Shown in pieces: positions 50,406 through 58,674 of a DNA stretch of 64,000 nucleotides (positions are counted from its first letter, which is position 1; the number at the start of each line of letters is the position of its first letter). Origin of the DNA: Stenotrophomonas sp. HITSZ_GD (GTDB lineage: Bacteria; Pseudomonadota; Gammaproteobacteria; Xanthomonadales; Xanthomonadaceae). The DNA is taken from contig NZ_JARQXB010000001.1 of assembly GCF_029543105.1 (NCBI RefSeq), forward strand, positions 310,001 through 374,000. Direction: 5' to 3'. The translations under genes were made by a program, and so were the position numbers. The notes beneath the pieces were generated by a model. That model searched no databases, was not told where the DNA came from, and saw nothing but the letters and a program-made list of their open reading frames with translations.

Positions 50406-51329
50406 TCAAGGCGAGCGCAGATGGCGCTGCAATCTGGCCGCGCGAGCCGCGCAGCGTTCGGCGAGGAAGGCGTGCAATTCGCGCACCACCGCCGAGAACT
50501 GCTTGCGATGCGGGCACGCCAGTTGCAGGGGCAGCGATTCGCCGTGCTGCGGGAACAGCGGCACCAGCCGGCCCGCGTCCACGTCGTCGCTCACGTCCAG
50601 CCAGGACTTGTAGGTGATGCCCTCGCCGGCCACGGCCCAGCGTCGCACCACCTCGGCGTCGTCGCAGACCAGCGTGCCGCGTACCGTCACCACCTGCCGG
50701 CGCCCGTCGACCTGGAACGCCCAACGGTCATGCGCGCGCCGGCCCAGCTGGTAGAGCAGGCAATCATGCTCGCGCAGCGCATCCAGCGACGCCGGCGTGC
50801 CGCGCCGCGCCAGGTAGGACGGCGCAGCCACCAGCACGCGGCGATTCTCGCTGGCCAAGGGCAGCGCCACGTAGTCCGCGTCGTCGAGCCGCCCGAGCCG
50901 GATCGCCACGTCCACCGGATCGCGGAACAGGTCGGCGACCTGGTCGGACAGCAGCAAGCGCCACTCCAGCCGCGGATGCAGTTGCCGGAACTCCGCCAGC
51001 CAGCCCAGCAGCGCGTGCCGCCCCAGGTCCGACGGCGCGGCGATCTGCAGGCGGCCCTGCAGCGCCGACTCGGCGCCGTGCAAGGCTTCCTCGCCTTCGC
51101 GCAGCGTTGCCAGCACCGATTGCGCATAGGGCAAGTAGCGCTCGCCCTCGGCGCTGAGCCGCAGGCTGCGCGTGGTGCGCGCGAACAGGCGCAGGTCCAG
51201 CGTGTGCTCCAGCCGCGCCACCGCTGCGCTCACCTGTCCTGGCGTCTGCCCGGTTTCGCGCGCGGTGGCGGAAAAGCTGCCCAGCGCCGCGGTACGCACG
51301 AACAGGGCGAGATCTTCGAGGCGGATCAT
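50406..51329 (-). CDS. LysR family transcriptional regulator
   Basis: The 307-residue protein MIRLEDLALFVRTAALGSFSATARETGQTPGQVSAAVARLEHTLDLRLFARTTRSL has the N-terminal winged helix-turn-helix and the effector-binding region of the LysR family. ATG 51329 has GGAAGGGAAA directly upstream. It diverges from an oxidoreductase/nitroreductase pair with a 97-base intergenic region that holds two TTCCGGGAA repeats. It likely activates these genes in response to an electrophile or quinone; inferred. Confidence 0.95.
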   Translation of the reverse strand: MIRLEDLALFVRTAALGSFSATARETGQTPGQVSAAVARLEHTLDLRLFARTTRSLRLSAEGERYLPYAQSVLATLREGEEALHGAESALQGRLQIAAPSDLGRHALLGWLAEFRQLHPRLEWRLLLSDQVADLFRDPVDVAIRLGRLDDADYVALPLASENRRVLVAAPSYLARRGTPASLDALREHDCLLYQLGRRAHDRWAFQVDGRRQVVTVRGTLVCDDAEVVRRWAVAGEGITYKSWLDVSDDVDAGRLVPLFPQHGESLPLQLACPHRKQFSAVVRELHAFLAERCAARAARLQRHLRSP

Positions 51330-51335
51330 TTTCCC

Positions 51336-51378
51336 TTCCGGGAAGAAAGTGTTGACCGATTTTGCCGCTTTCCGGGAA
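51336..51378. promoter_or_regulatory. Paired TTCCGGGAA boxes, candidate LysR operator
   Basis: TTCCGGGAA occurs at 51336-51344 and 51370-51378, 34 bases apart (about 3.2 helix turns), in the same orientation. TTGACC lies between them. The LysR gene and the divergent enzyme genes flank the pair. Confidence 0.45.
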
Positions 51379-51426
51379 TCCGGCGCCAGCGCAGGATGCC
51401 TGCTCCTTTCCCCGCCACCGGATGCC

Positions 51427-52434
51427 ATGAAAGCCATCGCCTATCTCCAGCACGGCCTGCCCGCGGAAGATCCGCGCGCGCTGCAGGACATCGAACTGCC
51501 CCAGCCGCAGCCCGGCCCGCGCGACCTGCGCGTGCGCGTCCAGGCCATCGCGGTCAACCCGGCCGACACCAAGGTCCGCATGAATTCCCCCACCGAAGGC
51601 CCGCGCGTGCTGGGCTGGGATGCGGTCGGCGTGGTGGACGCGGTGGGCAGCGAGGTCACCTTGTTCCGCCCCGGCGAGACCGTCTGGTTCGCTGGCGCGA
51701 TCAACCGCCCGGGCAGCTATGCCGAATACACGCTGGTCGACGAGCGCATCGCGGCGGTGGCCCCCCGCACCCTGTCCGCCGCCGAGGCCGCCGCGCTTCC
51801 CCTGACCGCGATCACCGCGTGGGAACTGCTGTTCGACCGCCTCGGCGTGCCCGAAGGCGGCGGCGCCGGGCAAACGCTGCTGGTCATGGGGGCGGCCGGC
51901 GGCGTGGGTTCGATCCTGGTCCAGCTGGCGCGAAGGCTCACCGGGCTGACGGTGGTCGGCACCGCTTCGCGGCCCGAAACGCGCGAGTGGGTGCTGGCGC
52001 AGGGCGCGCACCATGTCATCGATCACCACGCGCCCTTGGCGCCGCAGTTGCAGGCCCTGGGCATCGAGGCCGTCACCCACGTCGCCAGCCTGACCCACAC
52101 CGAGCAGCACTACGCGCAGCTGGTCGAGGTGCTGGCGCCGCAGGGCCACCTCGCCCTCATCGACGACCCGGCCACGCTGGACGCCGTGCCGCTCAAGCGC
52201 AAGTCGCTGTCGCTGCACTGGGAATTCATGTTCACCCGGCCGCTGTTCGGCACGCCGGACATGCAGGCCCAGCACGACCTGCTGCGGCGGGTGGCCGACC
52301 TGGTGGAGCAGGGCGTGCTCAAGACCACCCTGGGCGAGCACTACGGCCGCATCGACGCCGCCAACCTGCGCCGCGCCCACGCTGCGCTGGAAGCGCACGG
52401 CGCGCGCGGCAAGATCGTGCTGGAGGGCTTCTGA
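51427..52434 (+). CDS. Zinc-independent MDR-superfamily oxidoreductase (alcohol dehydrogenase-like)
   Basis: The 335-residue protein MKAIAYLQHGLPAEDPRALQDIELPQPQPGPRDLRV has the medium-chain reductase fold. VMGAAGGVGSILVQLARR is the NADPH-binding motif. The conserved catalytic Cys and His zinc ligands of alcohol dehydrogenase are absent; it resembles zinc-free quinone reductase or YbdR-type proteins. A longer frame from 51172 is excluded as it crosses the divergent regulator. It overlaps nothing and is 2 bases before the nitroreductase gene, so the two form an operon. Confidence 0.9.
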   Translation: MKAIAYLQHGLPAEDPRALQDIELPQPQPGPRDLRVRVQAIAVNPADTKVRMNSPTEGPRVLGWDAVGVVDAVGSEVTLFRPGETVWFAGAINRPGSYAEYTLVDERIAAVAPRTLSAAEAAALPLTAITAWELLFDRLGVPEGGGAGQTLLVMGAAGGVGSILVQLARRLTGLTVVGTASRPETREWVLAQGAHHVIDHHAPLAPQLQALGIEAVTHVASLTHTEQHYAQLVEVLAPQGHLALIDDPATLDAVPLKRKSLSLHWEFMFTRPLFGTPDMQAQHDLLRRVADLVEQGVLKTTLGEHYGRIDAANLRRAHAALEAHGARGKIVLEGF

Positions 52435-52436
52435 GC

Positions 52437-53108
52437 ATGGACATGTCCATCACCCGCACGCCTGGGCAGATCGCCCGCGCCCGCTACACCACCAAGGCCT
52501 ACGACCCCGCGCGCCCGCTGACCGCCACCCAGGTCGAAGAACTGCTGGACGTGCTGTACCTCTCGCCCTCGTCCATCAACTCCCAGCCGTGGCACTTCCT
52601 CATCGCCGCCGACGCGCAGGCGCGTGCGCGCGTCGCTGAAGGCACGCAAGGCGCTTACGCCTACAACGCACCCAAGGTTCGCGGCGCATCGCTGGTCCTG
52701 GTGCTGGCGGCCCGCCGCGAGATGACCGACGACCATATCGCCGCCGTGCTCGACCAGGAGCAGGCCGATGGCCGCTTCGCCAGCGAGGAGGCGCGGGCGC
52801 AACGCGCGCAGAGCTGCGCCGGGTTCGTCGAGCTGCATCGGTCGCAGCTGCACGACGCCCGCCACTGGATGGAGAAGCAGGTCTACCTGGCGCTGGGCGG
52901 GCTGCTGTTTGCCGCCGGCGCGATGGGGATCGACGCCACGCCGATGGAAGGCTTCGACCCGGCGGTGCTGGACAACGCGCTCGGCCTGCCGGCGCAGGGA
53001 CTGGGCAGCGTGGTGCTGGTGGCGCTCGGCCATCGCGGGGCGGGTGACTTCAACGCTACGTTGCCCAAGTCGCGCCTGCCGCGCGGCCAGGTCTTCACCT
53101 GGCTGTAG
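52437..53108 (+). CDS. Oxygen-insensitive NAD(P)H nitroreductase, NfsB-like
   Basis: The 223-residue protein MDMSITRTPGQIARARYTTKAYDPARPLTATQVEELLDVLYLSPSSINSQPWHF has the FMN nitroreductase fold; ARYTTKAYD and LSPSSINSQPWHF are typical of NfsB, and WMEKQVYLALGGLLFAAGAMGIDATPMEGFD of the dimer interface. It reduces nitro groups or quinones in the cytosol. The start at 52437 is 2 bases after the oxidoreductase stop; a second ATG lies at 52443. Same operon as the reductase, under the LysR regulator by inference. Confidence 0.94.
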   Translation: MDMSITRTPGQIARARYTTKAYDPARPLTATQVEELLDVLYLSPSSINSQPWHFLIAADAQARARVAEGTQGAYAYNAPKVRGASLVLVLAARREMTDDHIAAVLDQEQADGRFASEEARAQRAQSCAGFVELHRSQLHDARHWMEKQVYLALGGLLFAAGAMGIDATPMEGFDPAVLDNALGLPAQGLGSVVLVALGHRGAGDFNATLPKSRLPRGQVFTWL

Positions 53109-53112
53109 CGTC

Positions 53113-53736
53113 TCAAGGCAGGCCGTTGTCGCCATGCCGGCGGAAGGCTTCGCGCGCCTGCAAGCGCGCGAAGTAGTCCGCCACCGCCGGCAGGGTGGCA
53201 TGTTCGATGGGCGTCTGCCGCCAACGCTGCACCGACAGGCCGACCACCACGTCGGCCAGCGTGAAGTCGGCACCGGCGACGTAGGCGCCGGTGGCCACCA
53301 GCCGCGCATCCAGGATGCCCATCAGGCGGTTCCATTGGGCGACGCTCTCGGCGAGGGCGGCCGGGTCCGCATGCCGTGGGCTGTGCCGCACCCGCGCCAT
53401 GAAGGCGTAACGCCACGCGGTGTTGAGCTCGGTCGCCTGCCAGTCCATCCACTGCTCCACCCGCGCTCGCGCCGGCGGCGCAGCCGGGAGCAGGTCTTCG
53501 CGCCGCGCGCTCCCGGCCAGGTAGCGGCAGATGGTGTTGGACTCCCACAGCACGACATCGCCGTCGCGCAGCACCGGCACCAGCGCATTCGGGTTCAGCG
53601 CGCGGAACGGGGGCGTGTCGGGGGAGGCGAAACCGCTGCCGACGTCGTGGCGCCGGTAGTCCAGGCCGAGCTCGTCCAGCGTCCATAGCACCTTGCGCAC
53701 GTTGATCGAGGACGCCTTGCCGAACAGTTCGAGCAT
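53113..53736 (-). CDS. Glutathione S-transferase family protein
   Basis: The 207-residue protein MLELFGKASSINVRKVLWTLDELGLDYRRHDVGSGFASP has a thioredoxin-like N-terminal domain with ALNPNALVPVLRDGDVVLWESNTICRYLA (Pro and the Glu-Ser glutathione-gamma-Glu contact), and a helical C-terminal domain (GAYVAGADFTLADVVVGLSVQRW). It should use glutathione to conjugate or reduce electrophiles. Convergent with the nitroreductase gene, 4 bases apart. Confidence 0.94.
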   Translation of the reverse strand: MLELFGKASSINVRKVLWTLDELGLDYRRHDVGSGFASPDTPPFRALNPNALVPVLRDGDVVLWESNTICRYLAGSARREDLLPAAPPARARVEQWMDWQATELNTAWRYAFMARVRHSPRHADPAALAESVAQWNRLMGILDARLVATGAYVAGADFTLADVVVGLSVQRWRQTPIEHATLPAVADYFARLQAREAFRRHGDNGLP

Positions 53737-53800
53737 GGTGGGGACACCCGGAAAGCAGCCGCCAGCTTAGCGCCGACGCAGCCGGTGAGACGCAGCCGGC

Positions 53801-53806
53801 TACACT
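53801..53806 (+). promoter_or_regulatory. -10 box TACACT of rmuC (leaderless candidate)
   Basis: TACACT, six bases, then ATG 53813. No ribosome site precedes the ATG; the -35 is weak. Confidence 0.45.
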
Positions 53807-53812
53807 GTGCCC

Positions 53813-55342
53813 ATGTCCGCCGAAACCCTCGTTCTTGCCGGCCTGCTTTGCGCAGTCATCGCGCTGCAGCTGGCCGCACTGTTCCGCCGCCCGTCCCATG
53901 GCCCCCTCGAACAGACCCTGCGCGAGGAACAGCGCCAGGGCCGTGGCGAACTGCGCGAGCAGCTGGCCGATCTCTCCACCCGCACCGAGCAGCGCCTGGA
54001 CCAGCTACGCGACACGCTCGGCGAAGAAGCCCGTCGCGCCCGCGAAGAAGGCGGCCAAGCGCAACAGCGTGCCGCCGAGATGCAGGCCCAGCGGCTGGGG
54101 GAGGTGCGCGCGCAGCTCGAACACTTCGGCCAGCAGCAGGAGGCGCGCATCCATGCATTCGGCCAGCAGCTGGCCGAATTCACCGCGCGTACCGACACCC
54201 AGCTGCAGGCGCTGCGCCAGTCGCTGGCCGAGGATGCGCGCACCGGGCGCGTGGAAGGCGCGCAGTCCCAGCAGCGTTTCGCCGAACAGCTCGGCCAGCG
54301 GTTGTCCGAGCTGACCCAGCGCAACGAACAGCGCATTGCCGAGATGCGCGCCACGCTCGACCAGCAGTTGCAGTCCCTGCAGGCCGACAACGCCGCCAAG
54401 CTGGAACAGATGCGCGCCACCGTGGACGAGAAGTTGCAGACCACGCTCAACACCCGCCTGGACGCTTCGTTCAAGCTGGTGTCCGAGCGGCTGGAACAGG
54501 TGCAGCGCGGGCTGGGCGAGATGCAGCAACTGGCCACCGGCGTGGGCGACCTCAAGCGCGTGCTGACCAACGTCAAGACGCGCGGCGGCTGGGGCGAGGT
54601 GCAGCTGGACAACATCCTCGAGCAGACCTTGATCCAGGAGCAGTACGCGCGCAGCGTGCGCGTGCGCCCCGATAGCGCCGAAGCGGTGGATTTCGCCATC
54701 CGCCTGCCCGGCCGCGCCCAGGACGATGCGCCGGTATGGCTGCCGATCGACTGCAAGTTCCCGCGCGAGGACTACGAGCGCCTGCTCGATGCGCAGGAGC
54801 AGGGCGACCAGGAACTGGTGCTATCCACCGGCACCCAGCTGGAGCGGGCGATCCGCATCCAGGCCAAGTCGATCGGCGACAAGTACATCGTGCCGCCGCA
54901 CACCACCGATTTCGCCGTGATGTTCCTGCCCACCGAAGGCCTGTACGCGGAAGTCATCCGTCGCCCCGGGCTGGTGGACCTTCTGCAGCGCGAGCACCGC
55001 GTGGTGATCGCTGGCCCGACCACGGTCACCGCCCTGCTCAACAGCCTGCAGATGGGCTTCCGCACGCTGGCCATCGAGAAGCGCTCCAGCGAGGTGTGGA
55101 GCCTGCTGGGTGCGGTGAAGAGCGAGTTCGGCAAGTTCGCCGGCATCCTGGAAAAGGCCGAGAAGCAGATCGCCACCGTCGGCAAGAGCCTGGGCGAGGC
55201 CGGCCGCAAGACCCGCACCATCGAGCGCCGCCTGCGCGGCGTGGAATCGTTGTCGGTGGAGGACTCGCGCGAACTGTTCGAAGACGCCGCACTCGACGCG
55301 CTCGGCGCGCCCGAGATCGAGCACGGCGACGATTCCGACTGA
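53813..55342 (+). CDS. rmuC: DNA recombination protein RmuC
   Basis: The 509-residue protein (from ATG 53813) has an N-terminal membrane helix (ETLVLAGLLCAVIALQLAALF) and a long coiled coil (about 30-230; many Gln/Glu/Arg) then the RmuC core: VLTNVKTRGGWGEVQLDNILEQTLIQEQY, LPIDCKFPREDYERLLDA and IKRSSEVWSLLGAVKSEF-like strands. RmuC is thought to limit rearrangement at inverted repeats and has a nuclease-like fold. Two residues could be added by a GTG at 53807. A TACACT box immediately upstream suggests a leaderless message. Confidence 0.95.
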   Translation: MSAETLVLAGLLCAVIALQLAALFRRPSHGPLEQTLREEQRQGRGELREQLADLSTRTEQRLDQLRDTLGEEARRAREEGGQAQQRAAEMQAQRLGEVRAQLEHFGQQQEARIHAFGQQLAEFTARTDTQLQALRQSLAEDARTGRVEGAQSQQRFAEQLGQRLSELTQRNEQRIAEMRATLDQQLQSLQADNAAKLEQMRATVDEKLQTTLNTRLDASFKLVSERLEQVQRGLGEMQQLATGVGDLKRVLTNVKTRGGWGEVQLDNILEQTLIQEQYARSVRVRPDSAEAVDFAIRLPGRAQDDAPVWLPIDCKFPREDYERLLDAQEQGDQELVLSTGTQLERAIRIQAKSIGDKYIVPPHTTDFAVMFLPTEGLYAEVIRRPGLVDLLQREHRVVIAGPTTVTALLNSLQMGFRTLAIEKRSSEVWSLLGAVKSEFGKFAGILEKAEKQIATVGKSLGEAGRKTRTIERRLRGVESLSVEDSRELFEDAALDALGAPEIEHGDDSD

Positions 55343-55456
55343 TTTTTGACCTCCCTGCTGGCCTTCTGTGCCAGGGCGTGCCCGCGGCCGACCGCCCCGC
55401 GGGCGCGCTGGCGTTTCCCCCCGCGCGGCACCCCGCAACGAGGAGCAGTTTTCCGC

Positions 55457-56002
55457 ATGGCCACGTCGCTCTACGACATCCCCCTGAACACCATCGATGG
55501 CCAGCCGGCCCAGCTCGGCGACTACCGCGGCAAGGTGCTGCTGGTGGTCAACGTCGCCTCCAAGTGCGGCCTCACCCCGCAGTACGAGGGCCTGGAGCAG
55601 CTGTATCGCGCCAAGCGCGAGGCGGGCCTGGAAGTGCTCGGCTTCCCGGCCAACGACTTCAAGGGCCAGGAGCCCGGCAGCGACGCGGAAATCCAGCAGT
55701 TCTGCCAGCTCACCTACGACGTGAGCTTCCCGATGTTCTCCAAGATCGAAGTCACCGGCGCCGGCACGCACCCGCTGTACCGCGCGCTGATCGCCGCGCA
55801 GCCCGAGTCCGTGGGCGATGCGGCCATGCGCCAGCAGCTGGTGGGCTACGGCATCGACCCGAATCCCGCGCCCGGCGTGGTGTGGAATTTCGAGAAGTTC
55901 CTGGTCGGCCGCGACGGCGAGGTGATCGCGCGCTTCGCGCCGAACACCAAGCCCGACGACGCCGGCCTGCTGGCCGCGATCGACCGCGCACTGGCGGCCT
56001 GA
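55457..56002 (+). CDS. Glutathione peroxidase-like thiol peroxidase
   Basis: The 181-residue protein MATSLYDIPLNTIDGQPAQLGDYRGKVLLVVNVASKCGLTPQYEGLEQLY has the peroxidatic Cys37 in ASKCGLTPQY and FPANDFKGQEPG with the Gln and the WNFEKFLV Trp-Asn of the catalytic tetrad. It reduces hydroperoxides with thioredoxin or glutathione. ATG 55457 follows AGGAGCAG; an upstream in-frame ATG lies in the gap and is excluded. It is 114 bases after rmuC and ends in a bidirectional terminator. Confidence 0.95.
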   Translation: MATSLYDIPLNTIDGQPAQLGDYRGKVLLVVNVASKCGLTPQYEGLEQLYRAKREAGLEVLGFPANDFKGQEPGSDAEIQQFCQLTYDVSFPMFSKIEVTGAGTHPLYRALIAAQPESVGDAAMRQQLVGYGIDPNPAPGVVWNFEKFLVGRDGEVIARFAPNTKPDDAGLLAAIDRALAA

Positions 56003-56055
56003 GCCGGCGCGCGGTTTCAGACGCCACCGCATCGCGCCGCACCGCGGCGCAAAAG

Positions 56056-56083
56056 AAAAGGCCCGGGGAGACCCGGGCCTTTT
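56056..56083. terminator. Bidirectional terminator between gpx and mlaA
   Basis: Perfect 12-base arms (AAAAGGCCCGGG and CCCGGGCCTTTT) with a 4-base loop. A and T tracts on both sides allow termination in both directions. Confidence 0.93.
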
Positions 56084-56101
56084 CGCATGCCTTGGCGGCG
56101 C

Positions 56102-57130
56102 TCAGTTGCCGAAGTTGGGGATCGGCATCGCATCCACCGGCACGGTGGTATCCCGGCCGTCGTCCTGCGCGTCGCGGCTGCCGCGGCGATCGCTCTGGAT
56201 CTGGTAGTTGCGCCGCTGCAGCCACGCATCGCGGGTCAGCGCGTACTCGTCCACCGCCTGGTCGCGCAGCGCGTCCACCGCCAGCAGCTGCGAGCGGGTG
56301 TTGACCAGCTGCAGGCCCTGCAGGCCGAAACGCACGGCGCTGTCGTCCACCTGGCGCAGCGGCGAGAGCGGCGCATCGCCGGCCAGGCCGAAGGTATCGC
56401 GCACGGTGCGCGGGCCGAACAGCGGCAGCTCGAAATAGCGCGAGTTGCTCCAGCCCCACACGCCCAGCGTCTGGCCGAAGTCCTCGGTGCGGCGCGGAAT
56501 CTTCGCCGCGCTGGCCGGGTCCATCAGGCCGCCGATGCCCAGCGTGGAGTTCATCACGAAGCGGCCGAGCGTCTGCAACGCGAACACCGGGTGGCCCTGC
56601 AGCAGCTGGTTGACCATCGTCAGCGGCGAACGCAGGTTCTCGAAGAAGTTGCTCACGCCCAGGCGCACCGGCTGCGGGGTGACGTTGACGTAGGCGTTCG
56701 CCAGCGGGCGGGCGATGCCGCGGTCGATGGCCAGGTTGAAGCGGTGCATCTTGCGGTTGTAGCCCTCCCATGGGTCGTAGGCGGCCGCGTTGGCACCCCC
56801 GCTCGCGGCCGTGTCGCCGGCCGCCGGCGCGGGGCCGCCGTACAGCGCCGCGAAATCGTCTTCGGCCTGCGTCGGGGCCGCCGAAGAGGGGCCGGCGTCC
56901 GTGGCCGGCGGCACCGATGCGCTCGCCGCGGTGTCTTCCACCGGGGCGGTGGGCGGCGCGTTGTCCGCGGGCGGCGGCGGGGGCGCGGCGTCGGCGGCGG
57001 GCGTCGGAGGGACGGCCGTCGCAGGCACCGGCGTGCCGGGCGAGGGCGCGGACGCAGTGCGGGAACCCTGGCTGGCACAGGCCGCCAGCAGGACGATCGC
57101 GGCAAGAAGCGGAAGGCGAAGGACGTTCAT
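56102..57130 (-). CDS. mlaA: Lipid asymmetry lipoprotein MlaA (VacJ)
   Basis: MlaA removes phospholipids from the outer leaflet of the outer membrane and passes them to MlaC. The 342-residue protein has a lipobox (LAAC) and an unusual Ala/Pro/Thr-rich linker of about 100 residues before the conserved domain (YDPWEGYNRKMHRFNLAIDRGIARPLANAYVNVTPQPVR, then MDPASAAKIPRRTEDFGQTLGVWGWSNSRYFELPLFGP). E. coli MlaA is about 250 residues, so the linker accounts for the difference. It lies 1 base downstream of mlaB in the same operon; in E. coli it is elsewhere. The C-terminus (TTVPVDAMPIPNFGN) is unremarkable. Confidence 0.95.
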   Translation of the reverse strand: MNVLRLPLLAAIVLLAACASQGSRTASAPSPGTPVPATAVPPTPAADAAPPPPPADNAPPTAPVEDTAASASVPPATDAGPSSAAPTQAEDDFAALYGGPAPAAGDTAASGGANAAAYDPWEGYNRKMHRFNLAIDRGIARPLANAYVNVTPQPVRLGVSNFFENLRSPLTMVNQLLQGHPVFALQTLGRFVMNSTLGIGGLMDPASAAKIPRRTEDFGQTLGVWGWSNSRYFELPLFGPRTVRDTFGLAGDAPLSPLRQVDDSAVRFGLQGLQLVNTRSQLLAVDALRDQAVDEYALTRDAWLQRRNYQIQSDRRGSRDAQDDGRDTTVPVDAMPIPNFGN

Positions 57131-57131
57131 G

Positions 57132-57449
57132 TCAGCTCGCGACAGGCGGAGGGGACGCCTGGAAATCCAGAGAAGGGGTCAAACGATACGCGGCGATCAG
57201 CTCGGCCAGCCCGGCGGGTTCGCCCAGCAGCGCCGGCTCGCCGCCGCTCGCGCGCAGGCGCGCGGCCAGCTCGGCCAACAATGCCACGCCCGCGCTGTCC
57301 ACGCGCTCGACGCCGCGCAGGTCCAACGTGCGCACGCCGGCCAGCGACGTGCTGGCGGAGGGCCACAGCGCGGTGGCCGCGGCACGGTCGAGCGCGCCGG
57401 TCAGCACCAGCGCATCGCCGTTACGACGCAGGGCGGCGTTACTTGCCAC
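57132..57449 (-). CDS. mlaB: STAS-domain protein MlaB
   Basis: The 105-residue protein MASNAALRRNGDALVLTGALDRAAATALW... has the STAS anti-sigma antagonist fold with RTLDLRGVERVDSAGVALLAELAARL. MlaB binds and stabilises the MlaF ATPase. The GTG start at 57449 overlaps the mlaC stop by 11 bases, and the mlaA start follows 1 base after its stop. A longer frame to 57620 reads through mlaC and is rejected. Confidence 0.92.
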   Translation of the reverse strand: MASNAALRRNGDALVLTGALDRAAATALWPSASTSLAGVRTLDLRGVERVDSAGVALLAELAARLRASGGEPALLGEPAGLAELIAAYRLTPSLDFQASPPPVAS

Positions 57450-58113
57450 TGCTCTTGCCGCCCGCCTGCTGGCCGGCCTGCAAGGTGCCGTCGCGCAGTT
57501 CCTTGGCGACCTCGGCGATGCCCTTCTGGCGCAGCGGGGCGTCGAACTGGGTCTTGAAGGTCTGCACGTAGGAAATGCCTTCGATGCGCACATCGAAGAT
57601 CTTCCAGACGCCATCCACATTGCGCATCAGGTAGTCCACCGGCGTGGGGTCGTTGCCCGGGCGCAGCAATTCGGTCGCCACCACTACGCCGCGGTTGCCC
57701 GGCAGCGCGCTCTCGGACTTGCCGCGGAAAGTCGGCTTGCCCTCGAACTCCAGCAGCGCATCGCCGTAGCGCTGCATCAGGTTGTCGGCCATCGCATCGG
57801 CGAACAGCTTGATGTCCGCGTCCGAGGCGCCGCGGCCGTGCAGGCCCAGCACCAGGCGGGCGGCGTAGTCGCGGTCGAAGGACTTGTTGAGCTCGCCGTC
57901 GATGAACTGGCGCAGCGCGGTCGGGTTCTTGCGGAACTCGGCGCGGCGCTGTTCCAGCGTGGTCAGGATGCGCGTGCTGGTGTCGATCACGGTGCGGGTG
58001 GCCGCGCCGTTGGAGGTGGCGGCCGCGGCCGGCGCGTTCTGCGCCAGGGCCAGGGCGGGGGTGGCCGCGGCCAGGGCGACGGCCAGGAGGGAGGTGGTCA
58101 GTCGGATCTTCAT
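57439..58113 (-). CDS. mlaC: Periplasmic phospholipid carrier MlaC
   Basis: The 224-residue protein has a signal peptide (LAAATPALALAQ) and the MlaC/Ttg2D fold (ALRQFIDGELNKSFDRDYAARLVLG, YGDALLEFEGKPTFRG, YLMRNVDGVWKIFDVRIEGISYVQTFKTQF). It ferries phospholipids between MlaA at the outer membrane and MlaFEDB at the inner membrane. It overlaps mlaD by 4 bases (ATGA) and mlaB by 11. Confidence 0.96.
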   Translation of the reverse strand: MKIRLTTSLLAVALAAATPALALAQNAPAAAATSNGAATRTVIDTSTRILTTLEQRRAEFRKNPTALRQFIDGELNKSFDRDYAARLVLGLHGRGASDADIKLFADAMADNLMQRYGDALLEFEGKPTFRGKSESALPGNRGVVVATELLRPGNDPTPVDYLMRNVDGVWKIFDVRIEGISYVQTFKTQFDAPLRQKGIAEVAKELRDGTLQAGQQAGGKSSGK

Positions 58114-58640
58114 GGTTGCGGTTCCGTGGAGGCGGGGGATGGGGTGGCGTCTTCGGGCGCGGCTTTCTCGCCGCCGCCGGTGCCGCCACCGCTGAACATG
58201 TACTTGCCGACCAGCTGGAGCAGGTCCACCGCCGGCTGGGTGAAGGCGATTTCCTCGCCGGGCTTGAGCACGTCCGGGTCGCCGCCCGGCTGCAGGCCGA
58301 TATAGCTCTCGCCCAGCAGGCCACTGGTGAAGATGCCCGCCGAGGTATCGGCCGGCAGGTCCTTGTAGCGGTCGTCCAGCGCCAGCGTCACCACCGACTC
58401 GAAGGTCTTCGGGTCCAGGCTGATGTCCGACACGCGGCCGACATTGACGCCGCCGATGCGCACCGGCGCCTGCGGGCGCAGCTGGCCGATCTGGGTGAAG
58501 CGCGCCATCAACGTGTATTCGCTGTGGCCAAAGCCCAGGCGCTGGTTGGTGGAGGCCACCGCCAGCACCAGCAGCGAGGCCAAGGTCAGCAGCAGGAACG
58601 CGCCAACGGAAAATTCGAGTCTGGGTCCACGCATGGCCAT
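58110..58640 (-). CDS. mlaD: MCE-domain protein MlaD
   Basis: The 176-residue protein MAMRGPRLEFSVGAFLLLTLASLLVLAV has one membrane helix and the MCE domain (ARFTQIGQLRPQAPVRIGGVNVGRVSDISLD, PADTSAGIFTSGLLGESYIGLQPGG). The C-terminal 30 residues are Pro/Ser/Gly-rich. MlaD forms a hexameric ring that channels lipid. The start at 58640 or 58634 is possible. Overlap with mlaC is ATGA; 34 bases after mlaE. Confidence 0.96.
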   Translation of the reverse strand: MAMRGPRLEFSVGAFLLLTLASLLVLAVASTNQRLGFGHSEYTLMARFTQIGQLRPQAPVRIGGVNVGRVSDISLDPKTFESVVTLALDDRYKDLPADTSAGIFTSGLLGESYIGLQPGGDPDVLKPGEEIAFTQPAVDLLQLVGKYMFSGGGTGGGEKAAPEDATPSPASTEPQP

Positions 58641-58674
58641 TACAGTCCTGACAGGTCGGGAGCCTTCCGCATGC

